Below are positions 38,642 to 48,196 of a DNA stretch of 64,000 nt, one piece after another; positions within the stretch are counted from its first letter, which is position 1, and the number at the start of each line of letters is the position of its first letter. Both the position numbers and the translations under genes were made by a program. The notes below the pieces were generated by a model that was not told where the DNA came from, made no database searches, and worked only from the letters and a program-made list of their open reading frames with translations. Origin of the DNA: Corynebacterium glucuronolyticum DSM 44120 (GTDB taxonomy: Bacteria; Actinomycetota; Actinomycetes; Mycobacteriales; Mycobacteriaceae); assembly GCF_030440595.1 (NCBI RefSeq), contig NZ_CP047452.1:1488001-1552000 (forward strand), written 5' to 3'.

Positions 38642-39175
38642 TTAATTATTGCTCAAGAACCACTCGGAGTTACGGATCTCTTTCATGGCTTCCTTACGGC
38701 GCTCTTTAGTCAGGCGCTTGATAAAAAGAACACCGTCAAGGTGATCGGTCTCGTGCTGAATGCATCGAGCCAGAAGCCCCGTGGCTTCGAAGTCAACGTT
38801 GTCACCATTTTCATCCAACCCTGTAACATGCACGTTCATATAACGCTCGGTATCCGCGTATACGTCAGGAATGGAAAGGCACCCCTCTTGCCCGAGTTGC
38901 ATTTCTTCACCGACTGGTTCCCAAACCGGGTTGATGATGGCACCACGCTTGTACTCCCGATCAGGGTTGGGATCTGAGTCGTCTACCGGGCAGTCGTACA
39001 CAAACACTCGCTGGAGGACACCAACCTGATTTGCGGCAAGACCTACGCCACCAGCGCTGTCCATCGTCTCAAGCATGTCGGACACCAGTGTCTTGGTGGA
39101 GGCGGTTACCTCATCGACGGGCTCAGCTTCAGATACGAGAACAGGGTCTCCCATTAAGCGCAGTTTCCTGATCAT
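38642..39175 (-). CDS. def: Peptide deformylase
   Basis: Removes the formyl group from nascent proteins. The 177-residue metalloenzyme has all three family motifs: GVGLAANQVGV, EGCLSIP (metal-binding cysteine) and CIQHETDHLDG (HExxH-type metal site). The ATG at 39175 (IRKLRLMGDPVL) matches the family start; codons upstream show no homology. Upstream lies a 250-base spacer with phased CTCGAG sites. Confidence 0.97.
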   Translation of the reverse strand: MIRKLRLMGDPVLVSEAEPVDEVTASTKTLVSDMLETMDSAGGVGLAANQVGVLQRVFVYDCPVDDSDPNPDREYKRGAIINPVWEPVGEEMQLGQEGCLSIPDVYADTERYMNVHVTGLDENGDNVDFEATGLLARCIQHETDHLDGVLFIKRLTKERRKEAMKEIRNSEWFLSNN

Positions 39176-39237
39176 ATCGTTCCAGTCTTCCCTTTCTCTT
39201 TTGCTTTCTATCGCACACCACAGGTCCGTTACTCTAT

Positions 39238-39270
39238 CTCGAGTATGTCTCGAGCAAGCCTCGAGCATGT
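39238..39270. repeat. Three CTCGAG sites phased at 11 bp
   Basis: CTCGAG occurs at 39238-39243, 39249-39254 and 39260-39265, each followed by a related pentamer (TATGT, CAAGC, CATGT). The 11-base spacing is about one helical turn. It lies 63 bases upstream of the def start. Confidence 0.85.
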
Positions 39271-39426
39271 TTCTAGGATGGCTCTAGCGATCCTCTCGTG
39301 TGGCTCACGGCGGTTTCACTACCCACAAAGCAGCGTCTCTGGGGCATTTTACGTCTTCGCGCTGGTCAAGTCTAAAGCACTAATCGATGTGAGGCTAAGG
39401 ACGAACTGCTGAGCATGACCTAAGCA

Positions 39427-42096
39427 CTAACCGATGTGCAGCGGATCGACGTGAACGCGCATTCTCGTCCGGTTCGCTAGCGCGCTATTCAAAGCTCGTG
39501 CACGACGCAAGGCACTCCCCAGCTCCGAGCGGGGACCGAGCGGGCTGCGGATGAGGATCCGCTGAGGAATTCCCCACTCGCCGGTATCGTATTCCGCCGG
39601 CATCCGGATACCGACCGGCAAATCAACCGGACCGAGGATCTCCGACTGCTCCGGTAGTTCGGCCTCCTCGACAAATTGAGAAATCGTCTCCATCGGGCCG
39701 TCAATGGCCGCCATATGCACAGTCGGGGGAAAAGCAACCTCCGCACGACTGGCTAGTTCCCGTTCAGCCGCACCCGTCATATTCCATTGAAGAAAAGAAC
39801 GTACAACTGCAAGTGAAGGCTCAGCCATGATAACCACGCGCCCATCGAGCCGCACTCGTGCTGCTACCTCGGCCCACTGAGCGATCGCCTCCTCGTGAGC
39901 ACGCAGATCAGCACGCGACAGTACCGACCAGGTATCCAAAATCAGTGCTGCGCCGAACCCTTCTTCTGCACGGGGCTCGGCACCCGGGGTGGCGACAACG
40001 ATGCGCGGACCGCTGTCGACATCGTCAATGATGTGGTCACTCGAGGAGCTGATTACTGGCACGTTTCGGAACGCCCGACCTAGTTCCTCTGCAGTCCGGT
40101 CGCTTCCGCGCACAACAGCTCGTAACCTCGGCGAACCGCATTCCAGGCACCTGTGGTTAGCGGCAGGTTTTCCACACCACCCACAAAACGGTGGGGCCTG
40201 GTTATCACCCTGTTTGAGGCGCAGCGGGCCGTTGCAATACCGGCAACGGGCAGGGGCACGGCAATCCTGACAGGCCAGTGTGGGAATGTAGCCTGCTCGT
40301 GGCACAGAAACCAACACGGGTAGCTCACGGCCCAGGGCTTCACGGGCTGCGGCGAAAGCCAGCGACGGAATGCGTGCGTTTACGGCCACTGGATTTCGAT
40401 CGAAGGCCGATGCCTGGTCACCCACTGCCTCAATGCGCGGGCGACGTTGCTCAATCACTCCTCGCGGAGCTTCCAGGGAATGCATCCATCCAGAGGAAAC
40501 AAAAAGCTGCGTTTCCGCTGTCCGCGAGTACCCGCCGATGATGAGTGGTACCTTTTCCACCGTCGAACGAGTAGTCAATATCTCTCGCGCATGGCAGTAC
40601 GGGGCTCGAGGATCGGCAAGCGAATCATCCCCATCGAACATGCACACGATGAGGCCGAGGTTATGAACGGGCGCATAGGCCGCTGACCGGGTTCCTACAA
40701 CAATACGTGCCTGACCTGACAGAATGGAAAGGAAGCGCCTGTAACGTGCCTGATGCCCGAGTGAAGCCTCCAGTGTGACAAATTGCCGCGGCGAGATGTT
40801 CGTACGCAGCTGCGCGTCGATTCGCGCGACATCGCGTGCATCCGGAACGACGATGAGAACACCACCACCATCGATCGCTACTTTCGTCGCCAGCGCTGCC
40901 ACGGGCTCTTCCCATTTCTCGCCGGGGAGAACTTGCCATGCAGCGCGTGGAACGGCTGCTGGACGATCAGCCGTGCTGGCATTGCTACCGGCATTGGCAC
41001 AGGCGCCAACACCACCTTCGGAATGAGCACCTGCGTCCTTGCTCGTATCCCTGCTGGGAGCATTGGTACTTGGCGCGTCACCGTGTTCTTCATCGGAATA
41101 GTCCGGCACAGAGGCAGAAACCGAGGGGCGCTTATCAGCCCAGGACTGAACTCCGTGGGCATTGGCTTCCGGATGTTCGGTGAGAACATCGTCTTCATCC
41201 ACCGGGGTGCCTGTCGATGGCGTAACGCGGTCCCCAAAAATGCTCTCTCCATCCTTAGCCCCTATGCGGGCATGAGTATCCTCAGCTCCTGTCTGCGCAT
41301 GTGTTTCTCCGGAATCAGCTGGTTGAGGAATGACCCTCGGCGGGTGTTGTTTTTGCTTCCACGAATCTGGAGCGCGCCGCTTACCTTTTTTCTTTTTCGC
41401 GGACTTACCGGACTCTTCGTCGGCGGGGTCGGTGGCCACCGGCTCTTCCTGCACCAACCGCAGCACAGGACGGGACGTGGTTTGAGTGTCGCTGTTGGTT
41501 GCGCTCCCATCATCTTTGGCTTCTCCTTGCACCACGGAGAGTCTCGGGGGGGACGTTTCCGGGCGTTTCGCAATCTCTAACCACGTGTCTATGACGTGCG
41601 GACGTGGCTGTTCCCCCACCCGAGCAATAATCGCGTCGACGAGGGACGGCCCGAACCGGTAGCTCGTCCACCCCGACAGATCTGGCTCACTCGGGGTCCC
41701 CAAATCCTCCCAGGGGGTGGAGAAATCGGCCTTTTCTGCGCCGGCATGCCGAGTAGGGATAGCAGCGCGGAGAATATCCGACCGAATGCCTGCATAGCGG
41801 TCTGCCAGCATTTCGACTGTACGAGCGATCGCCGGGGTGAGGACCGGTGCCGGGGAGATGACCCGGTCGATATAGCTGAGCTTCCCCGAGTGCTCGCTGG
41901 ATGATGCACGGGCGTACACCAGGGCGTCGACAAGCCTGCCAGAGAACCGGATGCGCACCCGACAGCCGATGAGAACCTGCTCGTCAAAAGCGGCGGGCAC
42001 ATAGTAGTCAAAAAGACGGTCGAGGTGTGGCAGCCCCAGCAACGGCAAAACCCGCGCCACCGGCTGGTGAGGAGCGGGGACGCGGGCGACTGGCAT
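39427..42096 (-). CDS. priA: Primosomal protein N' (PriA), helicase motifs degenerate
   Basis: PriA restarts stalled replication forks. Of 889 residues, the N-terminal DNA-binding part begins VLPLLGLPHLDRLFDYYVPA; the zinc-binding region is CQDCRAPARCRYCNGPLRL then FCGWCGKPAANHRCLECGSP. No Walker A is visible where the helicase should begin (TKVAIDGGGVLIVVPDARD), and the DEAH-box position reads FDGDDSL. This fits the actinobacterial form thought to lack helicase activity. A Ser/Asp/Glu/Lys-rich insert of about 200 residues (178-383) separates the DNA-binding part from the rest. metK precedes it by six bases on the same strand. Confidence 0.93.
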   Translation of the reverse strand: MPVARVPAPHQPVARVLPLLGLPHLDRLFDYYVPAAFDEQVLIGCRVRIRFSGRLVDALVYARASSSEHSGKLSYIDRVISPAPVLTPAIARTVEMLADRYAGIRSDILRAAIPTRHAGAEKADFSTPWEDLGTPSEPDLSGWTSYRFGPSLVDAIIARVGEQPRPHVIDTWLEIAKRPETSPPRLSVVQGEAKDDGSATNSDTQTTSRPVLRLVQEEPVATDPADEESGKSAKKKKGKRRAPDSWKQKQHPPRVIPQPADSGETHAQTGAEDTHARIGAKDGESIFGDRVTPSTGTPVDEDDVLTEHPEANAHGVQSWADKRPSVSASVPDYSDEEHGDAPSTNAPSRDTSKDAGAHSEGGVGACANAGSNASTADRPAAVPRAAWQVLPGEKWEEPVAALATKVAIDGGGVLIVVPDARDVARIDAQLRTNISPRQFVTLEASLGHQARYRRFLSILSGQARIVVGTRSAAYAPVHNLGLIVCMFDGDDSLADPRAPYCHAREILTTRSTVEKVPLIIGGYSRTAETQLFVSSGWMHSLEAPRGVIEQRRPRIEAVGDQASAFDRNPVAVNARIPSLAFAAAREALGRELPVLVSVPRAGYIPTLACQDCRAPARCRYCNGPLRLKQGDNQAPPFCGWCGKPAANHRCLECGSPRLRAVVRGSDRTAEELGRAFRNVPVISSSSDHIIDDVDSGPRIVVATPGAEPRAEEGFGAALILDTWSVLSRADLRAHEEAIAQWAEVAARVRLDGRVVIMAEPSLAVVRSFLQWNMTGAAERELASRAEVAFPPTVHMAAIDGPMETISQFVEEAELPEQSEILGPVDLPVGIRMPAEYDTGEWGIPQRILIRSPLGPRSELGSALRRARALNSALANRTRMRVHVDPLHIG

Positions 42097-42102
42097 GTTT
42101 GC

Positions 42103-43308
42103 CTATGTTAGCAGGGCTGTGCGGAGATCATCGACCTTATTGGTGTGTTCCCAGGGCAGATCGATATCCGTGCGGCCGAAGTGACCGTACGCAGCCGTCT
42201 GTGCGTAAATCGGCCGGAGCAGATCCAGATCGCGGATGATTGCTGCCGGACGTAGATCGAAGACCTTGCTCACGGCACCCTGAATGAGGTCATTGGTGAG
42301 CCCGTGCTTAGCGGTGCCGAACGTCTCTACGTACAGCCCCACCGGGTGGGCGCGACCGATTGCGTATGCAACCTGGACCTCACAGCGATCCGCAAGATCA
42401 GCAGCCACGATATTCTTTGCTACCCAGCGCATTGCGTAGGCACCAGAACGGTCCACTTTCGAGGGATCCTTGCCGGAGAACGCACCACCACCGTGGCGAG
42501 CCATGCCACCGTAGGTGTCAACGATGATTTTGCGGCCTGTGAGTCCCGCGTCGCCCATTGGGCCGCCGACGGTGAAGGACCCGGAGGGGTTGATCAGGAC
42601 GGTGAGCTCCTCGGTGATGAGATTGTCCAAGCCCATGTCTGCGATGACAGACTTAATAACGTGCTCCCGCATCTGCTCCGCAAGCCAGTCCTGTGTGATC
42701 TCAGGGTCATGCTGCGTGGAGATAACGACCGTGTCGAGGTACTTCGGTGTCGCTCCGTCCTCCTCATATGCGAAGGTAACCTGCGTCTTTCCGTCAGGGC
42801 GGAGATGGGGCACGATACCCTGCTTGCGCACCTCCGTCAGGCGGCGGGCGAGGCGGTGTGCAAGTGCGATGGGAAGGGGCATCAGCTCCGGTGTCTCATT
42901 GGAAGCGTAACCAAACATGAGCCCCTGATCGCCGGCGCCGCTCTGGTCCAAGTCGTCCTCAACGGCACCGGAACGAGCCTCGTGAGAGGTATCCACACCG
43001 TCGCCGATTTCCTTTGACTGTTCACCGATCGCCACGGTCACACCACAGGTGGTGCCGTCGAAGCCGACCTCGGAGGACGTGAAGCCAATTTCCTTCAGCT
43101 TCTCGCGTACGAGCTGTGGAATCTCCACGTAACCCGATGTCCGCACCTCTCCCACAACGTGGACAAGCCCGGTGGTGACAACGGTCTCAACGGCGACGCG
43201 CGAGTGTGGATCCTCGCGCAGCATCGCGTCGAGAATAGTGTCAGAGATGGCATCACAAATCTTATCTGGATGTCCTTCAGTGACAGACTCACTAGTAAAA
43301 AGTCTCAC
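42103..43308 (-). CDS. metK: S-adenosylmethionine synthetase
   Basis: Makes S-adenosylmethionine from methionine and ATP. The 401 residues carry [19 protein letters not shown] (ATP and metal site), [40 protein letters not shown] and [20 protein letters not shown], all in normal order and spacing. First gene of the metK-priA pair; a 412-base spacer lies upstream. No SAM riboswitch fold was recognised there. Confidence 0.98.
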   Translation of the reverse strand: MRLFTSESVTEGHPDKICDAISDTILDAMLREDPHSRVAVETVVTTGLVHVVGEVRTSGYVEIPQLVREKLKEIGFTSSEVGFDGTTCGVTVAIGEQSKEIGDGVDTSHEARSGAVEDDLDQSGAGDQGLMFGYASNETPELMPLPIALAHRLARRLTEVRKQGIVPHLRPDGKTQVTFAYEEDGATPKYLDTVVISTQHDPEITQDWLAEQMREHVIKSVIADMGLDNLITEELTVLINPSGSFTVGGPMGDAGLTGRKIIVDTYGGMARHGGGAFSGKDPSKVDRSGAYAMRWVAKNIVAADLADRCEVQVAYAIGRAHPVGLYVETFGTAKHGLTNDLIQGAVSKVFDLRPAAIIRDLDLLRPIYAQTAAYGHFGRTDIDLPWEHTNKVDDLRTALLT

Positions 43309-43720
43309 GTAAAACTCGATTCTTCCTTGGAATACTTGGTCGGCTTACCGTCTCTCACGGATGTTCAATTCTTGCGGCTTTTCCGCCGATCATCCAGCAC
43401 TTTTATGTGCGGTGCTGGCACTAGCGTACACCCGCATGCCACCGCCTGTTCTTCCTCACCCAGAGACGTGCCGGCCTGCGGGTCGAAACAAAACAGACTG
43501 CGGGCACGAGCCTGCGGAGTTGTGCCACAGATGCTCCTTTGCGGTCGAGGTGGGATCCACAGCTCCACAGCTCGGTGCACCACAACCTTCATTTCGTTGA
43601 GCCGCATCCACATTCGGAGCAAGGCATCTGCAAATTTTACACGCACCAAAACACACGATCATCCAGCAGAAGCCAAACGGGAAGCGGTCACTTTCACCTA
43701 CCTAAGATAGACCAAGCGGT
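43309..43720. other. Intergenic region between coaBC and metK
   Basis: A 412-base spacer on the minus strand between coaBC and metK. Open frames in it are short and unlike known proteins. I see no repeat array, no clear terminator and no riboswitch; the metK promoter is presumably in it. Confidence 0.55.
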
Positions 43721-44995
43721 CTATACATGCAAATGATGCGGCGCAAGTGTTGCCACAGCATCGAGAATCTGCCCGGCGACAACGTACTTCGATGCCGTTT
43801 CAATTTCCTTGTACCCTCCGGCTTTATCAATCAACCAGCCCGAATTGGACGAAGAGCCAAACGTCTTGTTTCGACCAACCTCGTTGCACATAAGCAGGTC
43901 GCATCCTTTTCGCTTCGTCTTCGCTAGACCGTGCTCCAAGGGTGTGTGAGTGGAATCGCCAGTTTCGGCGGCGAAACCTACGAGGATCTGATGATCCCGC
44001 TGCTCAACCAGGCCACGGAGGATATCCGGGTTCTCGGTCATCTCAAGCGACGACAAATTCCTTTCCGCTTCCGACCCCTTTTTCATCTTCGTTTCAGATT
44101 CCGATGCTGGCCTGTAATCGGCAACCGCAGCCGCCATAATGATGACATCGGAACGAGACATATTCTCCTCCATTGCTGCCTTGAGTTCCCGCGCCGATCG
44201 GACGTGCACCATCGTTGCGGTCAGCGGGTCGGGCAAGGCTTCTGTGCTTGCAGCAACAACTGTTACCTTGGCCCCACGTTGCGCCGCAACCTCGGCTAAT
44301 GCGAACCCCTGCTTACCCGAGGACCGGTTGCCAATGTAGCGGACGGGGTCTAGATCCTCCCTTGTCCCTCCGGCACTGATAAGCACACGAATCCCCTCCA
44401 GGTTGCGATGAAATTCCACACCGCCAAGCCGTGCCAGAGCGAGCTGTTCGATCTGCTGCGGCTCCGGGAGTCTTCCTGCACCAGAATCCGGGCCTGTCAG
44501 ACGCCCGATAGCAGGATCGAGAACCGTCACTCCGTGGTCGCGGAGCAGCGACACGTTCTCCTGAACAGCTTTATTCCTCCACATTTCTGTGTGCATAGCC
44601 GGAGCCACGACGATTGGGCACGTCGCGACAAGACACGTTGCCGTGAGAAGATCATCGGCTCGCCCGTGCGCAAGCCGAGAAAGAAAATCTGCCGTGGCAG
44701 GGACGATGACAACCAGATCAGCATTTTGCCCTAACGAGACGTGTCGGACCTCGTCTACGGCTTCAAAGACTGAGGTCGTTACTGGATTCCCGCTAAGCGC
44801 CTCAAAGGTGACTTTACCTACGAAGTTCAAAGCATTCGGAGTGGGAACTACTGTAACATTGTGTCCCATCTTGGTGAAGTCCCGAATCACCTGGCATGCC
44901 TTGTAGGCGGCAATGCCACCGGTAACCCCGACAATAATGTTTGCGGGTGTGGGCAGCGATTCCTGCCCGTCCCTGTGCACGGCTGACGTTGACAC
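43721..44995 (-). CDS. coaBC: Phosphopantothenoylcysteine synthetase/decarboxylase CoaBC
   Basis: Performs two consecutive steps of coenzyme A synthesis. The N-terminal flavoprotein decarboxylase (CoaC) has IIVGVTGGIAAYKACQVI and VAPAMHTEMWRNKAVQENV; the C-terminal synthetase (CoaB) has VLISAGGTREDLDPVRYIGN then RSSGKQGFALAEVA and AAAVADYRPA. I took the GTG at 44995 because AAAGGTGA lies eight bases upstream; this gives 424 residues. A longer start at 45025 is possible. Confidence 0.95.
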   Translation of the reverse strand: MSTSAVHRDGQESLPTPANIIVGVTGGIAAYKACQVIRDFTKMGHNVTVVPTPNALNFVGKVTFEALSGNPVTTSVFEAVDEVRHVSLGQNADLVVIVPATADFLSRLAHGRADDLLTATCLVATCPIVVAPAMHTEMWRNKAVQENVSLLRDHGVTVLDPAIGRLTGPDSGAGRLPEPQQIEQLALARLGGVEFHRNLEGIRVLISAGGTREDLDPVRYIGNRSSGKQGFALAEVAAQRGAKVTVVAASTEALPDPLTATMVHVRSARELKAAMEENMSRSDVIIMAAAVADYRPASESETKMKKGSEAERNLSSLEMTENPDILRGLVEQRDHQILVGFAAETGDSTHTPLEHGLAKTKRKGCDLLMCNEVGRNKTFGSSSNSGWLIDKAGGYKEIETASKYVVAGQILDAVATLAPHHLHV

Positions 44996-45377
44996 GAACT
45001 CACCTTTCAATAACGCACCAAACATGCAAAGGAATCCTCTGAAGAGGTTCCGTCACCACCTCGATGCTGATAGGACGCTAGGACCATGGCGCAGCAATGG
45101 CACCATGCTTTCCTACCTACCTTACTTTGTCCTCTCTGCTCCTGTGCTGCGAGACTGATCCTTCCTCGACACCCTTAATGAACGTCTTTCTGCCTGAACC
45201 ACGGGTGTCGCCATTTGCGGGATCGACGAACTAGACTCAGTTCCCAGCTTGCATATCCACGCCTTTAAGTGAGTGAGCACGTGGTGGCGGTTCCAAACGT
45301 CGCTCGTGTGGAGCAACGAAAAAGGCCGGCAACCGATATTGCGAATTACCGCCCGCGACAAACCGTGCAAAAGCCTC

Positions 45378-45411
45378 AGCAGATCGAAGCTGGAAGCAGA
45401 TCGAAGCTGGA
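45378..45411. repeat. 17-bp tandem duplication
   Basis: AGCAGATCGAAGCTGGA occurs twice in a row, at 45378-45394 and 45395-45411, followed by G-rich, partly repetitive sequence to about 45480. Confidence 0.88.
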
Positions 45412-45693
45412 GAAATCGGGGCCCTTGGGGCTGTGAGATCGGGGGCTCTGAGGCCCTGAGACTGTGGGGAGCTCTTGGCGAGCCTAAAGCGCATTCATCT
45501 GCGTCCCATTAGGTGAAGGAAATCCTCCGCACGGAGAAACCTCCAGCCGAAATACGCTGGTCAGCCCTCGCGCACAAACGCGAAATATGTTCAATTGGCT
45601 AAAGAAGCTAGACATGGCGCACGGGTCCACGGTGCAGCCAACCCCCTGCTTTTGTTCCCTCACTTCGATATCCGTCCTCGGGAGTGGAAAAGC

Positions 45694-45730
45694 AAAAAGA
45701 CCGCTACGCATAAACGCGTAGCGGCTGCTT
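45694..45730 (-). terminator. Rho-independent terminator after rpoZ
   Basis: CCGCTACGC (45701-45709) and GCGTAGCGG (45716-45724) form a perfect nine-bp stem; on the minus strand it is followed by TCTTTTTGC. It lies 52 bases after the rpoZ stop. Confidence 0.87.
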
Positions 45731-45781
45731 CAATGAGGGATGGAACCCGGCTCAACTGGACATCCAACTGAGCGACGAGGT

Positions 45782-46057
45782 TTAACCTTCCTCGTGATCC
45801 AGGAGCCCCTGGTTAATCTCACGCAGAGCAATTGACAGTGGTTTCTCGCCCGGCTCCGGAGGAACCAGTGGGCCGACGTACTCGAAAACGCTATCGCCAG
45901 TCTGCTGATTGTAGCTGTTGATCTGACGGGCACGCTTTGCCGCAAAAATCGCGAGAGCATACTTGGAGGAAACCTTCTCCAAGAGCTCGTCAATCGGCGG
46001 ATCGGTAATACCTGTCGGCGGATCGAAAACCGCCTTGTTCTCTGAATTATCAGTCAC
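45782..46057 (-). CDS. rpoZ: RNA polymerase omega subunit
   Basis: Omega helps assemble RNA polymerase by holding the beta-prime subunit. The 91 residues have the conserved [40 protein letters not shown] and [20 protein letters not shown]. The start is one of two adjacent GTG codons after GGAG; I took 46057 (spacing eight). Longer frames upstream are basic and unrelated. gmk precedes it by 160 bases on the same strand. Confidence 0.95.
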   Translation of the reverse strand: MTDNSENKAVFDPPTGITDPPIDELLEKVSSKYALAIFAAKRARQINSYNQQTGDSVFEYVGPLVPPEPGEKPLSIALREINQGLLDHEEG

Positions 46058-46216
46058 CACGTGTACTCCACATTCCTCTAGCTTGTTTTCTCCGACAGTC
46101 AACCGACAAGTTCTTACCCGGTCGCGTCGGCGAAGGTCGCAATTCCCAGCAATTATAGTAGATGGCGAGGCGCGACCCAAGTTAACCGGCCATTTTCATC
46201 TAGATTGCCGGTCACA

Positions 46217-46792
46217 TCATTTTTGTCCAAGAAGAATCTCGGTCAGTGCTGCAACGGCGTCATCAACGTCCTTGTTCACCACCACAATATCGAATTCATC
46301 CTGCGCAGCGAGTTCTGTCCGAGCCGTTTCCAGCCTCCGTTTCACCACGTCGTCGGTCTCTGTGCCACGCCCTTTAAGCCTTTCTACCAGTTCCTCCCAG
46401 CTAGGAGGAGCGAGGAAAACGTGAACGGCTTCGGGCGTAGACTTCCGGATCGACCGCGCACCGGCCAGATCGACCTCTACAAGGACGGGTCGACCGGCGC
46501 TAACTGCTTCAGCAACAGGCTGCCGGGGGGTTCCGGAGCGCTGCAGCCCTCCATGGATATCCGCCCATTCAAGCATTTCACCGTTGTCGATGTGCTGCTG
46601 AAACTCATCAGGTGTGACAAAAAAGTAATCCCGACCATTTACTTCTCCAGGACGCGGGGAACGCGTTGTCATAGAGACGGAAAAGTAAAGGTTGGGAACT
46701 TCTTCACGGAGCCGACTGACTACGGTGGACTTCCCCACCGCCGAGGGGCCAGCTAGAACAACAAGCCGCCCCTGACGATTTTGGTCAGTCAT
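46217..46792 (-). CDS. gmk: Guanylate kinase
   Basis: Phosphorylates GMP to GDP. The 191 residues show the P-loop [16 protein letters not shown], the GMP-binding [19 protein letters not shown] and [19 protein letters not shown]. Ser-Ala-Val in the P-loop is typical of actinobacterial enzymes. It follows mihF after nine bases, an arrangement conserved in actinobacteria. Confidence 0.97.
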   Translation of the reverse strand: MTDQNRQGRLVVLAGPSAVGKSTVVSRLREEVPNLYFSVSMTTRSPRPGEVNGRDYFFVTPDEFQQHIDNGEMLEWADIHGGLQRSGTPRQPVAEAVSAGRPVLVEVDLAGARSIRKSTPEAVHVFLAPPSWEELVERLKGRGTETDDVVKRRLETARTELAAQDEFDIVVVNKDVDDAVAALTEILLGQK

Positions 46793-46801
46793 GTACCGGT
46801 T

Positions 46802-47125
46802 TTACTCCTCGCCGTAACCGAAACGATCGAGGAGGGCGCGACGCTGACGGTCACCGAGTCCGCGCAGACGGCGGGTCTGAGCAATCTCCAGCTCTTCCAT
46901 GATCTCGCGAGCCTTGACCTTGCCTACCTTCGGCATTGCCTCGAGGAGAGCGGAGACCTTGGTCTTACCGACGATCTCATCGCTACCCGCCTTGTCCAAA
47001 ACTTCCTTGAGGGTGATCTTGCCGCGCTTGAGGTTTTCCTTCATCGTTGCACGTGCCTTGCGGGCCTCAGCTGCCTTCGCGAGGGCTGCCTTGCGCTGTT
47101 CATCCGTCAACTTGGGAAGGGCCAT
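46802..47125 (-). CDS. mihF: Actinobacterial integration host factor MihF
   Basis: A 107-residue nucleoid-associated DNA-binding protein, unrelated in fold to HU-type IHF. The N-terminal helical part (LPKLTDEQRKAALAKAAEAR) leads to the DNA-binding helix-two-turn-helix region (KVSALLEAMPKVGKVKAREI, then MEELEIAQTRRLRGLGDRQR). The ATG at 47125 has GGAGG eight bases upstream; an earlier in-frame ATG lies within that site's leader and is not preferred. A 9+9-bp inverted repeat sits 50 bases upstream and could be an operator. Confidence 0.95.
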   Translation of the reverse strand: MALPKLTDEQRKAALAKAAEARKARATMKENLKRGKITLKEVLDKAGSDEIVGKTKVSALLEAMPKVGKVKAREIMEELEIAQTRRLRGLGDRQRRALLDRFGYGEE

Positions 47126-47174
47126 GAGGAGTTCCTCCAAATCTAAAAGTTTCTCTCGGTAATTCTATGAGCAA

Positions 47175-47197
47175 GTTTATACCCTTTAGGTATAAAC
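47175..47197. promoter_or_regulatory. Perfect inverted repeat upstream of mihF
   Basis: GTTTATACC (47175-47183) and GGTATAAAC (47189-47197) are exact complements around CTTTA. On the minus strand the right arm supplies a TATAAA that could be the -10 of the mihF promoter, so a bound protein would block transcription (inference). MihF autoregulation or another repressor are possibilities. Confidence 0.55.
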
Positions 47198-47386
47198 CAA
47201 CCATGTTTGCCATAGCCTACCACGTAAGGTTCGCAGCAATGCGCGGAACCGACTGTGGTTGACCTGCGAATGGCTGTCGAAACTGCAATGAAGCTTACCA
47301 CCTTTTCGCTGGCACAAGGGGCTAGTGTACAGGCACAACGGCCGAAGTCAACGATTAGCCCCACCAACGCGCCCCGCTACGCCACG

Positions 47387-48196
47387 CTAAGCAAATTCTC
47401 TACCAGCCTCGTCACAAGCTTTTTGCAGGTCAGCAACGTTCGGCCCGTGCGAGAGAATAGCTCGCGAAATGTTCGGAAACGCATTGCCCACATTTCCACG
47501 CATGAGAGAATGTACGTCGTCTGAAGTTGCCCCCTGTGCCCCCACTCCAGGCATGAGGACAGGCCCGTTGAATGTGCTGAGATTCACGTTCATGGTTACC
47601 GTTGCGCCGTACACCACACCGAAGCTTCCCAGTTCATCCCCTGCGAAGTGCTTACTGTTTAACGCGCTGACACGAGAAATGACATCCTCCGCCAACGTGA
47701 CACTATCCCGGGTCATACATCCCTGAACGGTGTTTCCTTCGGGATTGCTCGTTGCAGCAAGGACGAAGACACCCTTGCCATTGTCCGCTGCTAGGTCGAA
47801 AGAAGGGCTGAGGGATCCCACACCCAAGTAAGGACTCACCGTGACGGCATCAACTTCAAGAGGTGACCCCTCCGACAGCCATGCACGTGCGTACGCAGAC
47901 ATCGTTGAACCGATATCCCCCCGCTTCGCATCAGCGAGCACGAGCGTTCCCGACTCACGCAAGCCAGCGATCGTCTTCTCGAGAATCGCATATCCGCGCG
48001 AACCGTAGGCCTCATAGAATGCCACCTGTGGTTTCACCATAGCGACCCGGCCTGCAAACGCCTCCACACAGCGAGCAGAAAACGTATCGATGTCCACTCC
48101 CCATTCCTCAAGAAGGTAAGGATGCGGATCGATCCCAACACACAACCGGTTTGTTTTGTTTGCTGCCTCGCGTAGTCGCGCACCGAAGCTCACCAT
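47387..48196 (-). CDS. pyrF: Orotidine 5'-phosphate decarboxylase (type 2)
   Basis: Final step of UMP synthesis. The 269 residues belong to the long actinobacterial subfamily: RLCVGIDPHPYLLEEWGVDI, KPQVAFYEAYGSRGYAILE and the catalytic Lys-Asp region LADAKRGDIGSTMSAYARAW. The ATG at 48196 has AAAGGA eight bases upstream; one at 48214 is also in frame. It stands alone, 815 bases from carB, whereas in related species pyrF directly follows carB. Confidence 0.96.
   Translation of the reverse strand: MVSFGARLREAANKTNRLCVGIDPHPYLLEEWGVDIDTFSARCVEAFAGRVAMVKPQVAFYEAYGSRGYAILEKTIAGLRESGTLVLADAKRGDIGSTMSAYARAWLSEGSPLEVDAVTVSPYLGVGSLSPSFDLAADNGKGVFVLAATSNPEGNTVQGCMTRDSVTLAEDVISRVSALNSKHFAGDELGSFGVVYGATVTMNVNLSTFNGPVLMPGVGAQGATSDDVHSLMRGNVGNAFPNISRAILSHGPNVADLQKACDEAGREFA

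Larger units (their letters stand above)
44996..45781. other. Intergenic region between rpoZ and coaBC
   Basis: This 786-base spacer shows no gene-like frame. It contains the rpoZ terminator (45694-45730), a 17-base tandem duplication (45378-45411) and a G-rich stretch (45415-45480) with repeated GGGGCTGTGAGATCGGGG-like pieces. Confidence 0.6.

Noticed and set aside
43309..43720. SAM riboswitch upstream of metK
   Set aside because: I could not find paired stems of a SAM-I or SAM-II/SAM-IV type by reading; a covariance-model search would be decisive.
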